DNA from: DATAVB01 sp036267955
GTDB taxonomy: Bacteria > Actinomycetota > Actinomycetes > Mycobacteriales > QHCD01
DNA length: 64,000 nt
Assembly (NCBI GenBank): GCA_036267955.1
Contig: DATAVB010000134.1
Location: forward strand, 1-64,000
Direction of reading: 5' to 3'
Shown in pieces: positions 1-7,616 of the stretch. Below the pieces are notes generated by a model. That model was given only the letters and a program-made list of their open reading frames with translations. It did not search any database and was not told the origin of the DNA. Position 1 is the stretch's first letter, and the number at the start of each line of letters is the position of its first letter. The position numbers were made by a program, and so were the translations under genes.

Positions 1-255
1 CACCACCACCGAACCAAAGACCAACCCACCGGCTGGACCGTCACCGGCAACCCCAACAACACCACCACCTGGACCTCACCCACCGGACACACCTACACCA
101 GCCACCCCCACAACTACCAAGACAACGACCCACCCACCCGGCCACAGCCAACCAAAAAACCAGACACACCCGAAACACCCACGCCCGACGCCAAACGAAC
201 ACTCACGCCCTGCACCGAAACCGGCACTGGAACCGTCGATGAACCACCGTTCTAG
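1..255 (+). CDS. C-terminal end of a DUF222/HNH endonuclease-type protein (5' cut by window)
   Basis: Reading frame 1 is open from the first base to TAG at 253-255 and gives an 84-residue tail. It starts with the His-rich run HHHRTKDQPTGWTV, followed by TTTWTSPTGHTYTSHP and a Pro/Thr-rich end. This is the usual finish of actinobacterial DUF222 (13E12-type) proteins, in which an HNH nuclease motif ends in CxxHHH-x-K and is followed by a GW..T..W.TP.G..Y segment. The catalytic part lies before the window. Such genes are multicopy in actinomycetes and are sometimes linked to mobile DNA, but nothing here shows mobility. Codon use is A/C-rich (many ACC, CCC, AAC codons), unlike the downstream genes. 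Confidence 0.72.
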   Translation, partial: HHHRTKDQPTGWTVTGNPNNTTTWTSPTGHTYTSHPHNYQDNDPPTRPQPTKKPDTPETPTPDAKRTLTPCTETGTGTVDEPPF

Positions 256-375
256 CTGGCGAGTCCGGTCGGTATGGCAAGCCTGGGACGAAGGCCCGCT
301 GACCGATTGCTGGCCTGCTGTCGGGGTCATATCTGGGGCCAAAAGTCCCCCGAGGCGCTGCCAACGCCTTCTGGC

Positions 376-402
376 CTGTCTGCGATATAACCAGGCAGAC
401 AG
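376..402 (-). terminator. Hairpin after the MarR-type gene
   Basis: CTGTCTGC (376-383) pairs with GCAGACAG (395-402) across an 11-base loop. It lies 5 bases beyond the stop codon of the minus-strand regulator. There is no clear T-run, so it would be an actinobacterial-type hairpin terminator. Confidence 0.35.
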
Positions 403-406
403 CCGG

Positions 407-1021
407 CTAGCTGGTGCCGTTGGATCGCCGCGTGCCGGCGGCGGCCGCGCTGGAACCGTTCGATCCGCGAGTTCTCTGCGCCTCACGAGCGCCGTTGGCC
501 TTCCGGTGGCTGTTGGCATCGCGAGAGCTGTTGGCTTCGCGAGTGCTGTTGGCTTCGCGAGTGCTGTTGGCTTCGCGGAGGGTGCGCATCGCGCCGGCCA
601 GAGCGGTGGCCCCTTTCAGACCGAGGGGCGCGAGCACGGTGGCGCGAAGGATGTCCGCGCACTCGCGGCGCGCGTCCTCGGCCGTCCGTACCCCCAACGG
701 TGTCAGTACGGCGTAAGTCATCCGACGATCCGCCGTCGACTGTTCCCGTTGGATCAAGCCGGCCGCGACCATCCGGTCCGCGACCTTGGTGAAACCGCCC
801 GTCGTCAGCGCCGCCTCGGCCGCAAGCTGACTCATCGGCTTACGGTGCCCGGGAGACCGCACCAACCTCAGCAACACGTCGAACGGAGCCGGCGTGAGAT
901 TCAGCCGGCGGGCGATCTCGTCCAGCAGCTTTACGTGCGTCGCCTGATAGCCCTCAATAACGAGCCCCCACCAGGTGACAATGTCATCGTCGTCCGGCTT
1001 GGCGGGCAGCACAGCGCTCAA
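407..1021 (-). CDS. MarR family transcriptional regulator with repeat-bearing C-terminal tail
   Basis: 204 residues. The first ~140 match the winged-helix MarR fold: helix ATHVKLLDEIARRLNLTPAP, recognition region MSQLAAEAALTTGGFTKVAD, and wing REQSTADRRMTYAVLTPLG. A normal MarR ends near residue 145. This one carries ~55 extra residues made mostly of a 6-residue repeat (REANST and variants), encoded by 18-base units. The start is TTG at 1021, chosen because GGGAGGGAGG lies 8 bases upstream. It is divergent from the dioxygenase/esterase pair and presumably represses it in response to quinones or phenols, as MhqR does for mhqO/mhqD. That role is inferred from gene order and family. Confidence 0.85.
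   Translation of the reverse strand: MSAVLPAKPDDDDIVTWWGLVIEGYQATHVKLLDEIARRLNLTPAPFDVLLRLVRSPGHRKPMSQLAAEAALTTGGFTKVADRMVAAGLIQREQSTADRRMTYAVLTPLGVRTAEDARRECADILRATVLAPLGLKGATALAGAMRTLREANSTREANSTREANSSRDANSHRKANGAREAQRTRGSNGSSAAAAGTRRSNGTS
491..580. repeat. 18-bp in-frame tandem repeat within the MarR gene
   Basis: Five consecutive 18-base units (491-508, 509-526, 527-544, 545-562, 563-580) of the type GCTGTTGGCTTCGCGAGT. Units 3 and 4 are identical, unit 2 differs at few positions, and the outer two are degenerate. On the minus strand they encode REANST-like hexapeptides. The unit length keeps the reading frame when copies are gained or lost. Confidence 0.85.
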
Positions 1022-1080
1022 GTCACTCGCCTCCCTCCCAGTCGCCGGCCCCTAACTTACCTCATTGTTCTTTTCGGAAT

Positions 1081-1100
1081 ATATCTTCCTCGGAAGGTAT
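1081..1100. promoter_or_regulatory. Probable MarR operator between divergent genes
   Basis: ATATCTTCC-TC-GGAAGGTAT is an inverted repeat with 8 of 9 arm positions matching. It lies in the 128-base gap between the MarR-type regulator and the dioxygenase gene. A TATTAT -10-like box (1098-1103) overlaps its right end, so a bound dimer would block transcription toward the dioxygenase. Assignment to this regulator rests on position only. Confidence 0.5.
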
Positions 1101-1149
1101 TATCTCGTCAGGCAACTCAGCGAGCCGATCACCGACAAGGAGCGCGGCC

Positions 1150-2163
1150 ATGACAATTCGAACCAGCGGACTTCACCATGTCACCGCTATAGCGGGCGAT
1201 CCACAACACAATGTCGACTTCTACCTTCGAGCCCTTGGCCTCCGGCTGGTGAAGACAACGGTCAATTTCGACGACCCCGGCACATATCACCTCTATTACG
1301 GTGACGAAGCCGGCACTCCCGGCTCACTAATCACCTTCTTCCCCTGGAAGAACACCCCGCCCGGGCGACTCGGCAACGGCCAGGCGACCACCACCTCGTT
1401 CTCGGTCCCCGAACAGTCGCTCGGCTGGTGGCGCGACCACTTCGCCGAACTCAATATCGACGCCGACGAGATCGAGAACCGCCGCACCGAGGACGTACTG
1501 ACTTTCCGCGACCCCGACGGACTCGTCCTCGCACTGGTCGCACATCAGGGCACACCGGACGATCGCGCTCCGTGGGACAATGGCTTCATTCCTGCTGACC
1601 ACGCTATTCGCGGCCTGCACTCGGTGACCCTCTCCGCGGCGAGCGACACCGCCACCAGCACGTTGCTGGTCGACGGACTTGGCCTGCGCCCCGCCGGGCA
1701 GGACGGCAACCGACTCCGGTTCGCGGCCGGCGACGGCGGACCGGGAGCACTTGTCGACCTGCTCATCACTCCCGACGGACCGGCCGGACGAGTGGCCCGC
1801 GGCACCGTGCATCACGTGGCTTGGCGCGCACCCGACGAGGCCACCCAGGTCGCGTGGCGGGATGAACTCATCGACCGCGGCGAACGGGTCACCGATATTC
1901 TCGACCGGCAGTACTTCCGGTCCATTTATTTCCGCGAGCCGGCCGGAACACTGCTCGAGATCGCGACCGACAATCCCGGATTCGCCATCGACGAGCCCCT
2001 GATGGAGCTCGGCCGCGCGCTGAAACTTCCGCCGTGGCTTGAGCCCACCCGCCGGCAGATTGAGGCGATGCTCCCCACGTTGAACCTGCCGACCCAAAAC
2101 AATGCGACCCAAAACAATGCGGGCGGCAGCGAATCGACCCGATCGCAACATCTCCCGTCGTGA
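1150..2163 (+). CDS. VOC-family ring-cleaving dioxygenase (MhqO-like)
   Basis: 337 residues made of two vicinal-oxygen-chelate modules: about 1-150, opening SGLHHVTAIAGDPQHNVDFY, and about 155-290, opening IRGLHSVTLSAAS. Metal-ligand His residues sit in GLHHVT and in GTVHHVAWRAPD, with Glu in REPAGTLLEIATD. This is the hydroquinone-type ring-cleaving dioxygenase family (MhqO/LinE-like), Fe2+-dependent and cytosolic. AAGGAG lies just before the ATG. The gene overlaps the esterase by four bases (GTGA), so the two are translationally coupled. Near the C-terminus a 15-base direct repeat gives TQNNATQNNA, outside the catalytic fold. The exact substrate cannot be read from sequence. Confidence 0.85.
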   Translation: MTIRTSGLHHVTAIAGDPQHNVDFYLRALGLRLVKTTVNFDDPGTYHLYYGDEAGTPGSLITFFPWKNTPPGRLGNGQATTTSFSVPEQSLGWWRDHFAELNIDADEIENRRTEDVLTFRDPDGLVLALVAHQGTPDDRAPWDNGFIPADHAIRGLHSVTLSAASDTATSTLLVDGLGLRPAGQDGNRLRFAAGDGGPGALVDLLITPDGPAGRVARGTVHHVAWRAPDEATQVAWRDELIDRGERVTDILDRQYFRSIYFREPAGTLLEIATDNPGFAIDEPLMELGRALKLPPWLEPTRRQIEAMLPTLNLPTQNNATQNNAGGSESTRSQHLPS

Positions 2164-2789
2164 CCTCGCCCGAGCTCACCCTGGACCACCGGTTCTACGA
2201 GGGAGACCCGGCCGAGCCGGTGCTGCTTCTCCTGCACGGCACCGGCGGCGGCCCCGACGACCTGCGCGGACTCGCCGAACAGCTGAAACCGCGCGCGGCG
2301 GTGCTGGCACCGGCCGGTCCGGTCCATGAACTCGGCGCCGCCCGGTGGTTCCGCCGCCTCGCCGAAAGCGTCTTCGACACCGACGACGTCATTGCCCGGA
2401 TGAACCAGCTGGCCGACTTTGTCATCGCCGCGCGACAGCATTACGGCCTCGCCGAACGCAGACTCGTCGCGGTCGGATTCTCGAACGGCGCCAACATCGC
2501 TGCAGCCCTCGTTCTCGGACGACCCGATGCACTGCGGGAGGCGATCCTCTTCGCCGCCATGATGCCGCTGCCTGACCCGCCGACATTCAATCTCCAGTCG
2601 AGCAGGGTCTTTCTGTCGAACGGAGATCACGACCCGATGGCCCCAGCCGACTCCACCGCACGCCTTGTGCAAGCGTTGCGCAACCGTTCGGCGGGGATCA
2701 CGACCTTCCGTCATCCCGGCGGTCACGAGATAACCCGCGCCGGCCTGGACGCCGCAATGCGCTGGCTCAACCAGACCGGCTCCGAATAA
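2160..2789 (+). CDS. Alpha/beta hydrolase, phospholipase/carboxylesterase family (MhqD-like)
   Basis: 209 residues. The oxyanion segment LLHGTGGGPDD is near residue 25, the nucleophile elbow is GFSNGANIA (Ser in G-x-S-x-G), Asp is in SNGDHDPMAP, and His is in FRHPGGHEIT. These make a complete Ser-Asp-His triad in the order and length of the YpfH/MhqD carboxylesterases. The start is the GTG that overlaps the dioxygenase stop. Pairing with a ring-cleaving dioxygenase mirrors the mhqO-mhqD arrangement, where the esterase is thought to act on ring-cleavage products. The last codons and the stop are duplicated in tandem immediately downstream. Confidence 0.85.
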   Translation: MTSPELTLDHRFYEGDPAEPVLLLLHGTGGGPDDLRGLAEQLKPRAAVLAPAGPVHELGAARWFRRLAESVFDTDDVIARMNQLADFVIAARQHYGLAERRLVAVGFSNGANIAAALVLGRPDALREAILFAAMMPLPDPPTFNLQSSRVFLSNGDHDPMAPADSTARLVQALRNRSAGITTFRHPGGHEITRAGLDAAMRWLNQTGSE

Positions 2790-2817
2790 CTGGCTCAACC
2801 AGACCGGCTCCGAATAA
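2762..2817. repeat. 28-bp perfect tandem duplication spanning the esterase stop codon
   Basis: The 28 bases at 2762-2789 (last eight sense codons, TAA and preceding base) are repeated exactly at 2790-2817. The second copy is untranslated because the first TAA terminates. This is a typical product of replication slippage and appears recent, since no substitutions separate the copies. Confidence 0.95.
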
Positions 2818-2862
2818 CCGGAACGACCGGACCGCGCGGGCCCGCAACGGCCGGGACGGCTC

Positions 2863-3762
2863 TTAACTGGCCTCTTTGTACGGAGTCATGTCCATCTCCG
2901 GGTAGCGGGCCGCCACCCCGGCGAGCGTCTCCTCGTCCCAGTACGGGTCGCCCACCGCGGGAAAGCCCAACAGCTGACGCTCCCGCGGAGAAGCCTGCGT
3001 CAGGAGGTGGTTCATCTCCGAAGTGTCACCCGCGCCCTGAAAACTCGTGGAACCCAACCAGCCCGGACCGGCCGTGTGATAGGCGACGAACTGGGAGAAC
3101 CGGACGCCTTCGGCCGCGTGCATCGCTGAACCGCGGTGGAACGTGCGCATGTTGTAAATCAACACCGAGCCCGCCGGCGCCGTGGCCGGCCGCTCCGCCT
3201 CGTACAGCTCCGGGAATTCATCCCGCGGGTGGAACCGCCGGCCGTCGCCGACCAGATGTCGGGTCAATTCGTCCGACACGACATAGGTCGGACCGAGATC
3301 GACCGTTACCTCGGTGTGATAAACGATCATCGGAATGTCAAGGCTCGCGACCCCACTGGCCGGAAAGGCCAGCGTGTTGTTGGTGTAGTCCGGATGCAAA
3401 TCCTGGTCGTAGTCCGCCTTGCCGGCATACTTCCCCACCACCGCGCCGTGGCTCATGGCGAGGTTGCCGTGTCCGACCAGCCGTTCCGCGAAGCCGATCA
3501 GGAACGGATGCAGCGCGACCCGATTGAGAGCGTCGCCCACGTACGGGAATTCATTGCGCACCCAGCCCGGCGCCCCCCGTGTCGAGCCGCCGGAGAGATT
3601 TGCGTATCGCTGACGATGGGCCGCGTACTCCTCCCACGGCGGCATGTAGTGCTCGAGATTCTCCTGCACCGCCACCAGCTCGTCCGAATCGAGGAATCGC
3701 TCCACGATGACGTAACCGTGCCGGTGCCAGTGGTCGATATCTGCCTGTGCGATCTCTTTCAC
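2863..3762 (-). CDS. Phytanoyl-CoA dioxygenase (PhyH) family protein
   Basis: 299 residues from the GTG at 3762, which has GGAGGGG 10 bases upstream. The open frame extends to 3930 but would cross the operator. It is an Fe(II)/2-oxoglutarate oxygenase: N-terminal HRHGYVIVERFLDSDEL, the HxD iron ligands in QDLHPDYTNN, the distal His in RTFHRGSAMH and a following Arg for 2-oxoglutarate. PhyH proteins hydroxylate varied small molecules, and several lie in sugar or secondary-metabolite clusters. It is divergent from the LacI regulator and shares its operator region, so it probably belongs to the same regulon. The substrate is unknown. Confidence 0.8.
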   Translation of the reverse strand: MKEIAQADIDHWHRHGYVIVERFLDSDELVAVQENLEHYMPPWEEYAAHRQRYANLSGGSTRGAPGWVRNEFPYVGDALNRVALHPFLIGFAERLVGHGNLAMSHGAVVGKYAGKADYDQDLHPDYTNNTLAFPASGVASLDIPMIVYHTEVTVDLGPTYVVSDELTRHLVGDGRRFHPRDEFPELYEAERPATAPAGSVLIYNMRTFHRGSAMHAAEGVRFSQFVAYHTAGPGWLGSTSFQGAGDTSEMNHLLTQASPRERQLLGFPAVGDPYWDEETLAGVAARYPEMDMTPYKEAS

Positions 3763-3792
3763 GAGCGTCTGACCCCTCCGCATCGTTTGTTT

Positions 3793-3820
3793 CGCAACCG
3801 GTTTACGCAACCGGTTGCGT
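3793..3820. promoter_or_regulatory. Double LacI-type operator between PhyH and LacI genes
   Basis: A perfect 16-base palindrome ACGCAACCGGTTGCGT (3805-3820) is preceded by an imperfect copy CGCAACCGGTTTA (3793-3805). The two CCGG centres are 13 bases apart. The central CG with flanking AACCGGTT is typical of LacI-family sites. It lies 30 bases from the PhyH start and ~85 bases from the LacI start, so it can control both directions. Confidence 0.75.
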
Positions 3821-3903
3821 GCGCTACTGTGGCATAACCAGAGGCCCAGACGCAAGCAGTTCTGAGCCAGGCTTGACCGACCGACTACAGCGATGGAGGG
3901 ACC

Positions 3904-5007
3904 GTGCCAGGCCGCCAGATCACGATTCACAACATCGCTGACATCGCCGGCGTTTCAGCAGGCACCGTTTCGCGGGTGATCAATGGTCGACCGGGTGTCG
4001 GCGCGTCGACCCGCGAGCGCATCCTCGGCATCGTCGCGGAGCACGGATTCACCGCAAACGCCTCGGCGCAGCGTCTCTCCAGCGGGCGAGCCAACACAAT
4101 TGGTGTCGTTTTTCCCTTTCACGCCTCCGAATTCGTCATGAAACCGGCCTATCCAGCACTCCTGGGAGGACTCGGGGACGCCGCCGAAGAAGCCGGGTAC
4201 GACATCCTGCTGCTCACCATTCCGACCGCCGACGCACTCGGCCGGCTGACCGATGCCGTTCAGCAGCACCGGGTGGATGGGATAGTGCTACCCGCCGCGG
4301 GACCGCAGGATCCGTTGGTGAAACGGATGATCGAGCTGAAGTATCCTTCGGTGATCATCGGACACCGGGGCCGGTCCGGCGGAATTCCATGGGTGGATGC
4401 CTCGCACGACGTCGCCTGTTACGAGCTGACCCGGCTGATGATCGGGGCCGGCCGGCGGCGACTGGCATTCTTCAACGGACCGCCATCGGTCTCCGCATGC
4501 GCATTGCGGTCGAAAGGATTCTGGTCGGCCGTCAATGAATCGAGTGGATCGGTGGACGCCAGCGAAGAGCATGTCGTCGGATTCGAGCCGGCGGCTATCA
4601 ACGCCAAGGTGTCCGAGCTACTCGCCCGGCCAGCCCGTGAACTCCCGACCGCTATCGTCGGCGCCAGCGACACAATCGCGGTCGGCTGCCTCGAGGTGGC
4701 GCGGAAACTGGGGCTGGGCGTTCCTGATCAGTTGGCGGTCAGCGGCTTCGACGACAGTTCCTTCGCTCAATACACCACGCCCGCGCTCAGCACCGTTCGC
4801 ATGCCGCTGCGCGACACCGGATCGATGGCCGCGCAGATGCTGTTCGCGCTGATCGAGGGTCGGCCGCTGCGCCGGAGCCATATTGTGCTGCCGACCGAGA
4901 TTGTGCTCAGAGACTCCACACCGCGCGATCCAGACTGCAGTCCACCCGATGTCGGCAAGGTAGGCAACACGACACCGAGTCCAGTGCGGAAAGGGCGGCC
5001 TTCTTGA
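3904..5007 (+). CDS. LacI family transcriptional regulator
   Basis: 367 residues from GTG, with GGAGGG seven bases upstream. The N-terminal helix-turn-helix is TIHNIADIAGVSAGTVSRVI, followed by the hinge helix NASAQRLSSGRANTIGVVFP and a periplasmic-binding-protein-like effector domain to ~residue 335. The C-terminal part VSGFDDSSFAQYTTPALSTV is the classic LacI effector-pocket/dimer region. It heads a carbohydrate importer operon and sits divergent from the PhyH gene with a double palindrome between them. It is therefore the likely sugar-responsive repressor of both units. Confidence 0.9.
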   Translation: MPGRQITIHNIADIAGVSAGTVSRVINGRPGVGASTRERILGIVAEHGFTANASAQRLSSGRANTIGVVFPFHASEFVMKPAYPALLGGLGDAAEEAGYDILLLTIPTADALGRLTDAVQQHRVDGIVLPAAGPQDPLVKRMIELKYPSVIIGHRGRSGGIPWVDASHDVACYELTRLMIGAGRRRLAFFNGPPSVSACALRSKGFWSAVNESSGSVDASEEHVVGFEPAAINAKVSELLARPARELPTAIVGASDTIAVGCLEVARKLGLGVPDQLAVSGFDDSSFAQYTTPALSTVRMPLRDTGSMAAQMLFALIEGRPLRRSHIVLPTEIVLRDSTPRDPDCSPPDVGKVGNTTPSPVRKGRPS

Positions 5008-5186
5008 CGTTTCGCGGATAGCACGACAGCCCGAAATGCGCCCCATGAGCATTGCCGAACTTCTGCCGCGTGTCGGCGAGACGCCGCGCGGCCATGCCAA
5101 AGAGCCTCATCGACGAGTTCCGCGGACCGTCCGCAATCTACATTCTGACCAGCAGTTGATTCGGATATAAATAGAAAGCATCTTGC

Positions 5187-5216
5187 TTGACAGATGTCTC
5201 CGGATAAGACAAATAT
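5187..5216 (+). promoter_or_regulatory. Candidate promoter for the sugar importer operon
   Basis: TTGACA (5187-5192) is followed after 18 bases by AAATAT (5211-5216), 50 bases before the binding-protein ATG, which has a strong AAGGAGG ribosome site. The -35 is perfect and the -10 is only fair. The rest of the 258-base gap 5008-5265 shows no gene and no copy of the AACCGGTT operator. Confidence 0.4.
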
Positions 5217-5265
5217 TGCGTGACACTGCCGTTGAGTCAACGCCAGTGGCGGCCAAGGAGGCCCA

Positions 5266-6684
5266 ATGCGTCCACAAAGACTGCGTTCCGTATATCAGCT
5301 GACCGTCGCGACCGTCGTGGTCGCCGGCATGCTGGCAGCGTGCAGCAAAGGATCTGACGGCGACAACAAGAAAGTCGGAAAGATAACCGGCGCGGCCGCT
5401 TCTTCCGTCGTACCCTGGGCGGCTTCCGGGAAAGCGCCAGACTCAACCGTCACGGTCTGCTATTTCTCTGGCCCCGAATTCGACAGTATTCAGCATTTCG
5501 CACCGAAATTCACCGCTCTCACCGGCGGCAAGATCAAGATCAAGATGGTCTCCATTCCCATCAATCAGGCGCTGCCCGCGACCATCAACCAGATCAAGTC
5601 GAGTTCGACCTGCGACCTGGTCGACTCCGGTGCGCAGCAGGCCGCGGACATCGACCCCTATCTCGTCCCGTTGAAGTCCATGATGGACGATCCGGGGCTG
5701 TTCAACTCCAAAGTCTACGACCTCAACGACTTCCCGCAGGGTGTCCGTGACGTGGTCACCATGAAGGGCAAGGGACTGATGTCCCTCACCCTCGGCGCCG
5801 ACGTGCAGATGCTTTATTACCGTAAGGACCTGCTCGCGAAATGGGGCATCACGGTACCCGCGCCGCCGAACGCCTGGACCTGGGAGCAGTTCGAGAGCAC
5901 CCTGCAGACTATCCAGAAGAAGGTGGACGCCGAGCATCTCTCGATGTCCCCGCTCGCCGTATCCGGCACTCAGGACTCCGGCGGCTCGATGTTCTCCCTC
6001 ACCGCCATGTGGGGTTACGGCGCCGATCCATTGAAGGACAAGGCAACCCACTTCACCGATGCCAAGTCGGTCGAGGGCCTGACCCACTGGTCCGGCCTCC
6101 TCACCAAGCTCAAGGTGGCCTCTCCCGGATCCCCGACCTACGCGTACAACGAGCTGCTCGCCGCGCTGCAGCAGAGCAAGACGGTGATGGCCGTGGAATG
6201 GAACGCGGCCGCGAGCACGTTGGCCGACCCGAAACAGTCGCCCAAGTCCGCCGGCAAGCTCGGCTACGCCCTGCTCCCGTACGACAAGAGCGTCCCGGCG
6301 ACAACCCCTCGGGTATTCCCGACGACCCACACGCTCGGCATCAGCGCGCAGAGCAAGCACCAGCGCGAGGCATTCGAATTCGCCACCTGGTACACCAGTC
6401 CCGCGGTGGCCAAGGAAATGGTCGCCGACGGACGCGGCTCCTCCGGTCGAAGCTCGGTCCTCACCGACCCGGCCATCGTCGCCAAGCAGCCCTCACTGGT
6501 GACGGTGGCGGCATCGACCAAGCTCTACCACACGTTGCCCGACCTGCCGTCCTTCGGTGACCTGCTACTGAATGTGATGGCACCTCCGGTCAACGCGATG
6601 TTCACCGGACAGAAGTCACCCCAGCAGGCCGCCGAGGCCATGCAGACCGGCACCAAGAATCTGTTGAAAAAGGCCGGAAAGTAG
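5266..6684 (+). CDS. Carbohydrate ABC transporter substrate-binding lipoprotein
   Basis: 472 residues. The signal sequence ends in the lipobox LAAC near residue 26. The mature protein follows the family 1 extracellular binding fold, with NQALPATINQIKSSSTCDLVDSG and ADVQMLYYRKDLLAKWGI typical of sugar-binding proteins. It captures a sugar or oligosaccharide at the outer face of the membrane and delivers it to the two permeases just downstream. The next gene starts five bases after the stop. The sugar is not identifiable from sequence. Downstream enzymes hint at a sugar acid or uronide. Confidence 0.9.
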   Translation: MRPQRLRSVYQLTVATVVVAGMLAACSKGSDGDNKKVGKITGAAASSVVPWAASGKAPDSTVTVCYFSGPEFDSIQHFAPKFTALTGGKIKIKMVSIPINQALPATINQIKSSSTCDLVDSGAQQAADIDPYLVPLKSMMDDPGLFNSKVYDLNDFPQGVRDVVTMKGKGLMSLTLGADVQMLYYRKDLLAKWGITVPAPPNAWTWEQFESTLQTIQKKVDAEHLSMSPLAVSGTQDSGGSMFSLTAMWGYGADPLKDKATHFTDAKSVEGLTHWSGLLTKLKVASPGSPTYAYNELLAALQQSKTVMAVEWNAAASTLADPKQSPKSAGKLGYALLPYDKSVPATTPRVFPTTHTLGISAQSKHQREAFEFATWYTSPAVAKEMVADGRGSSGRSSVLTDPAIVAKQPSLVTVAASTKLYHTLPDLPSFGDLLLNVMAPPVNAMFTGQKSPQQAAEAMQTGTKNLLKKAGK

Positions 6685-6689
6685 CGGAG

Positions 6690-7616
6690 ATGCTGGATTC
6701 GAAGGTTGCCGACGCAGAGGTGACCGTCGCCCGGCGCGCAGCATCGCGACGGCACGGCGGGGATCGCAGAGCAGCTGTCTTCTTTGTGCTCCCCGCCGTG
6801 GTCCTGCTGTTACTGCTCCTCGCGTATCCGCTCGTCAACGACGTGCGGCTCAGCCTGGCCCACCTCTCTCCCGGCGTCGACGAACAATTCGTCGGGCTCG
6901 GCAATTACAAGGCCGTGCTCTCCGATTCCGACTTCTGGCACAGCGTCTGGGTCACGGTTAAATACGCGGTCATTTCGCTCGTCATCGAATTCATCGTCGG
7001 TTTCGGACTGGCCCTGTTGATGTCGCGGATCGTCCGTGGCGGCGGCCTGTTGCGGACGTTGATCCTCATTCCCACAATGTTGACGCCGTCGGTGGCGGCC
7101 ATCAACTTCCGCAACCTGCTCAACTACAATTTCGGACTCGTCAACTATCTGATCGGCCTGGTCGGATTCAGCCCGCGACCGTGGCTGGCCAGCAGTGGCT
7201 CATCGTTGGCCGCTCTGGTGCTCACCGATGTCTGGCGCAGCACGCCGTTCTTCGTCCTCGTGCTCAGCGCCGGCCTGCTGGCGTTGTCCCCTGAGGTCAT
7301 GGAGGCCACCGAACTCGACGGCGCCAATGGCTGGCAAAAACTGATCCACGTCCAGGTCCCGATGCTCATACCACTCATCCTGGTGACTGTGCTGTTCCGG
7401 GTGATCGACCTGTTCCGCACCTTTGACACGGTCTTCACCCTCACCAACGGCGGTCCGGGCAACGCGACGAATGTGACCAGCATGCAGATCTACACCGACA
7501 TGTACGTCGGCCAGTACACGAGTTACGCCGCCACCGAGGCGGTCGTGTTCCTGCTGCTGACCCTCGTCGTCAGCGGATTGATCGTCCGGCTCATGCGACT
7601 GCAGCGACAGTCATAA
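6690..7616 (+). CDS. Sugar ABC transporter permease (MalF-type)
   Basis: 308 residues with six hydrophobic segments, beginning VFFVLPAVVLLLLLLAYPL. The EAA loop that docks the ATPase reads EVMEATELDGANGWQKLIHV near residue 205. The C-terminal FTLTNGGPGNATNV is typical of MalF-like permeases. Its TAA shares a base with the ATG of the partner permease. No ATP-binding gene occurs in this operon, so a shared MsiK-type ATPase encoded elsewhere is likely, as is common in actinomycete sugar importers. Confidence 0.9.
   Translation: MLDSKVADAEVTVARRAASRRHGGDRRAAVFFVLPAVVLLLLLLAYPLVNDVRLSLAHLSPGVDEQFVGLGNYKAVLSDSDFWHSVWVTVKYAVISLVIEFIVGFGLALLMSRIVRGGGLLRTLILIPTMLTPSVAAINFRNLLNYNFGLVNYLIGLVGFSPRPWLASSGSSLAALVLTDVWRSTPFFVLVLSAGLLALSPEVMEATELDGANGWQKLIHVQVPMLIPLILVTVLFRVIDLFRTFDTVFTLTNGGPGNATNVTSMQIYTDMYVGQYTSYAATEAVVFLLLTLVVSGLIVRLMRLQRQS

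Noticed and set aside
1..255. Mobile element at the left edge
   Set aside because: DUF222/HNH tails are multicopy, but no transposase, integrase or terminal repeat is visible here.
239..1153. A 304-residue plus-strand frame opposite the MarR gene
   Set aside because: Antisense shadow of the MarR gene with no family features. The minus-strand reading has a clear MarR fold and ribosome site.
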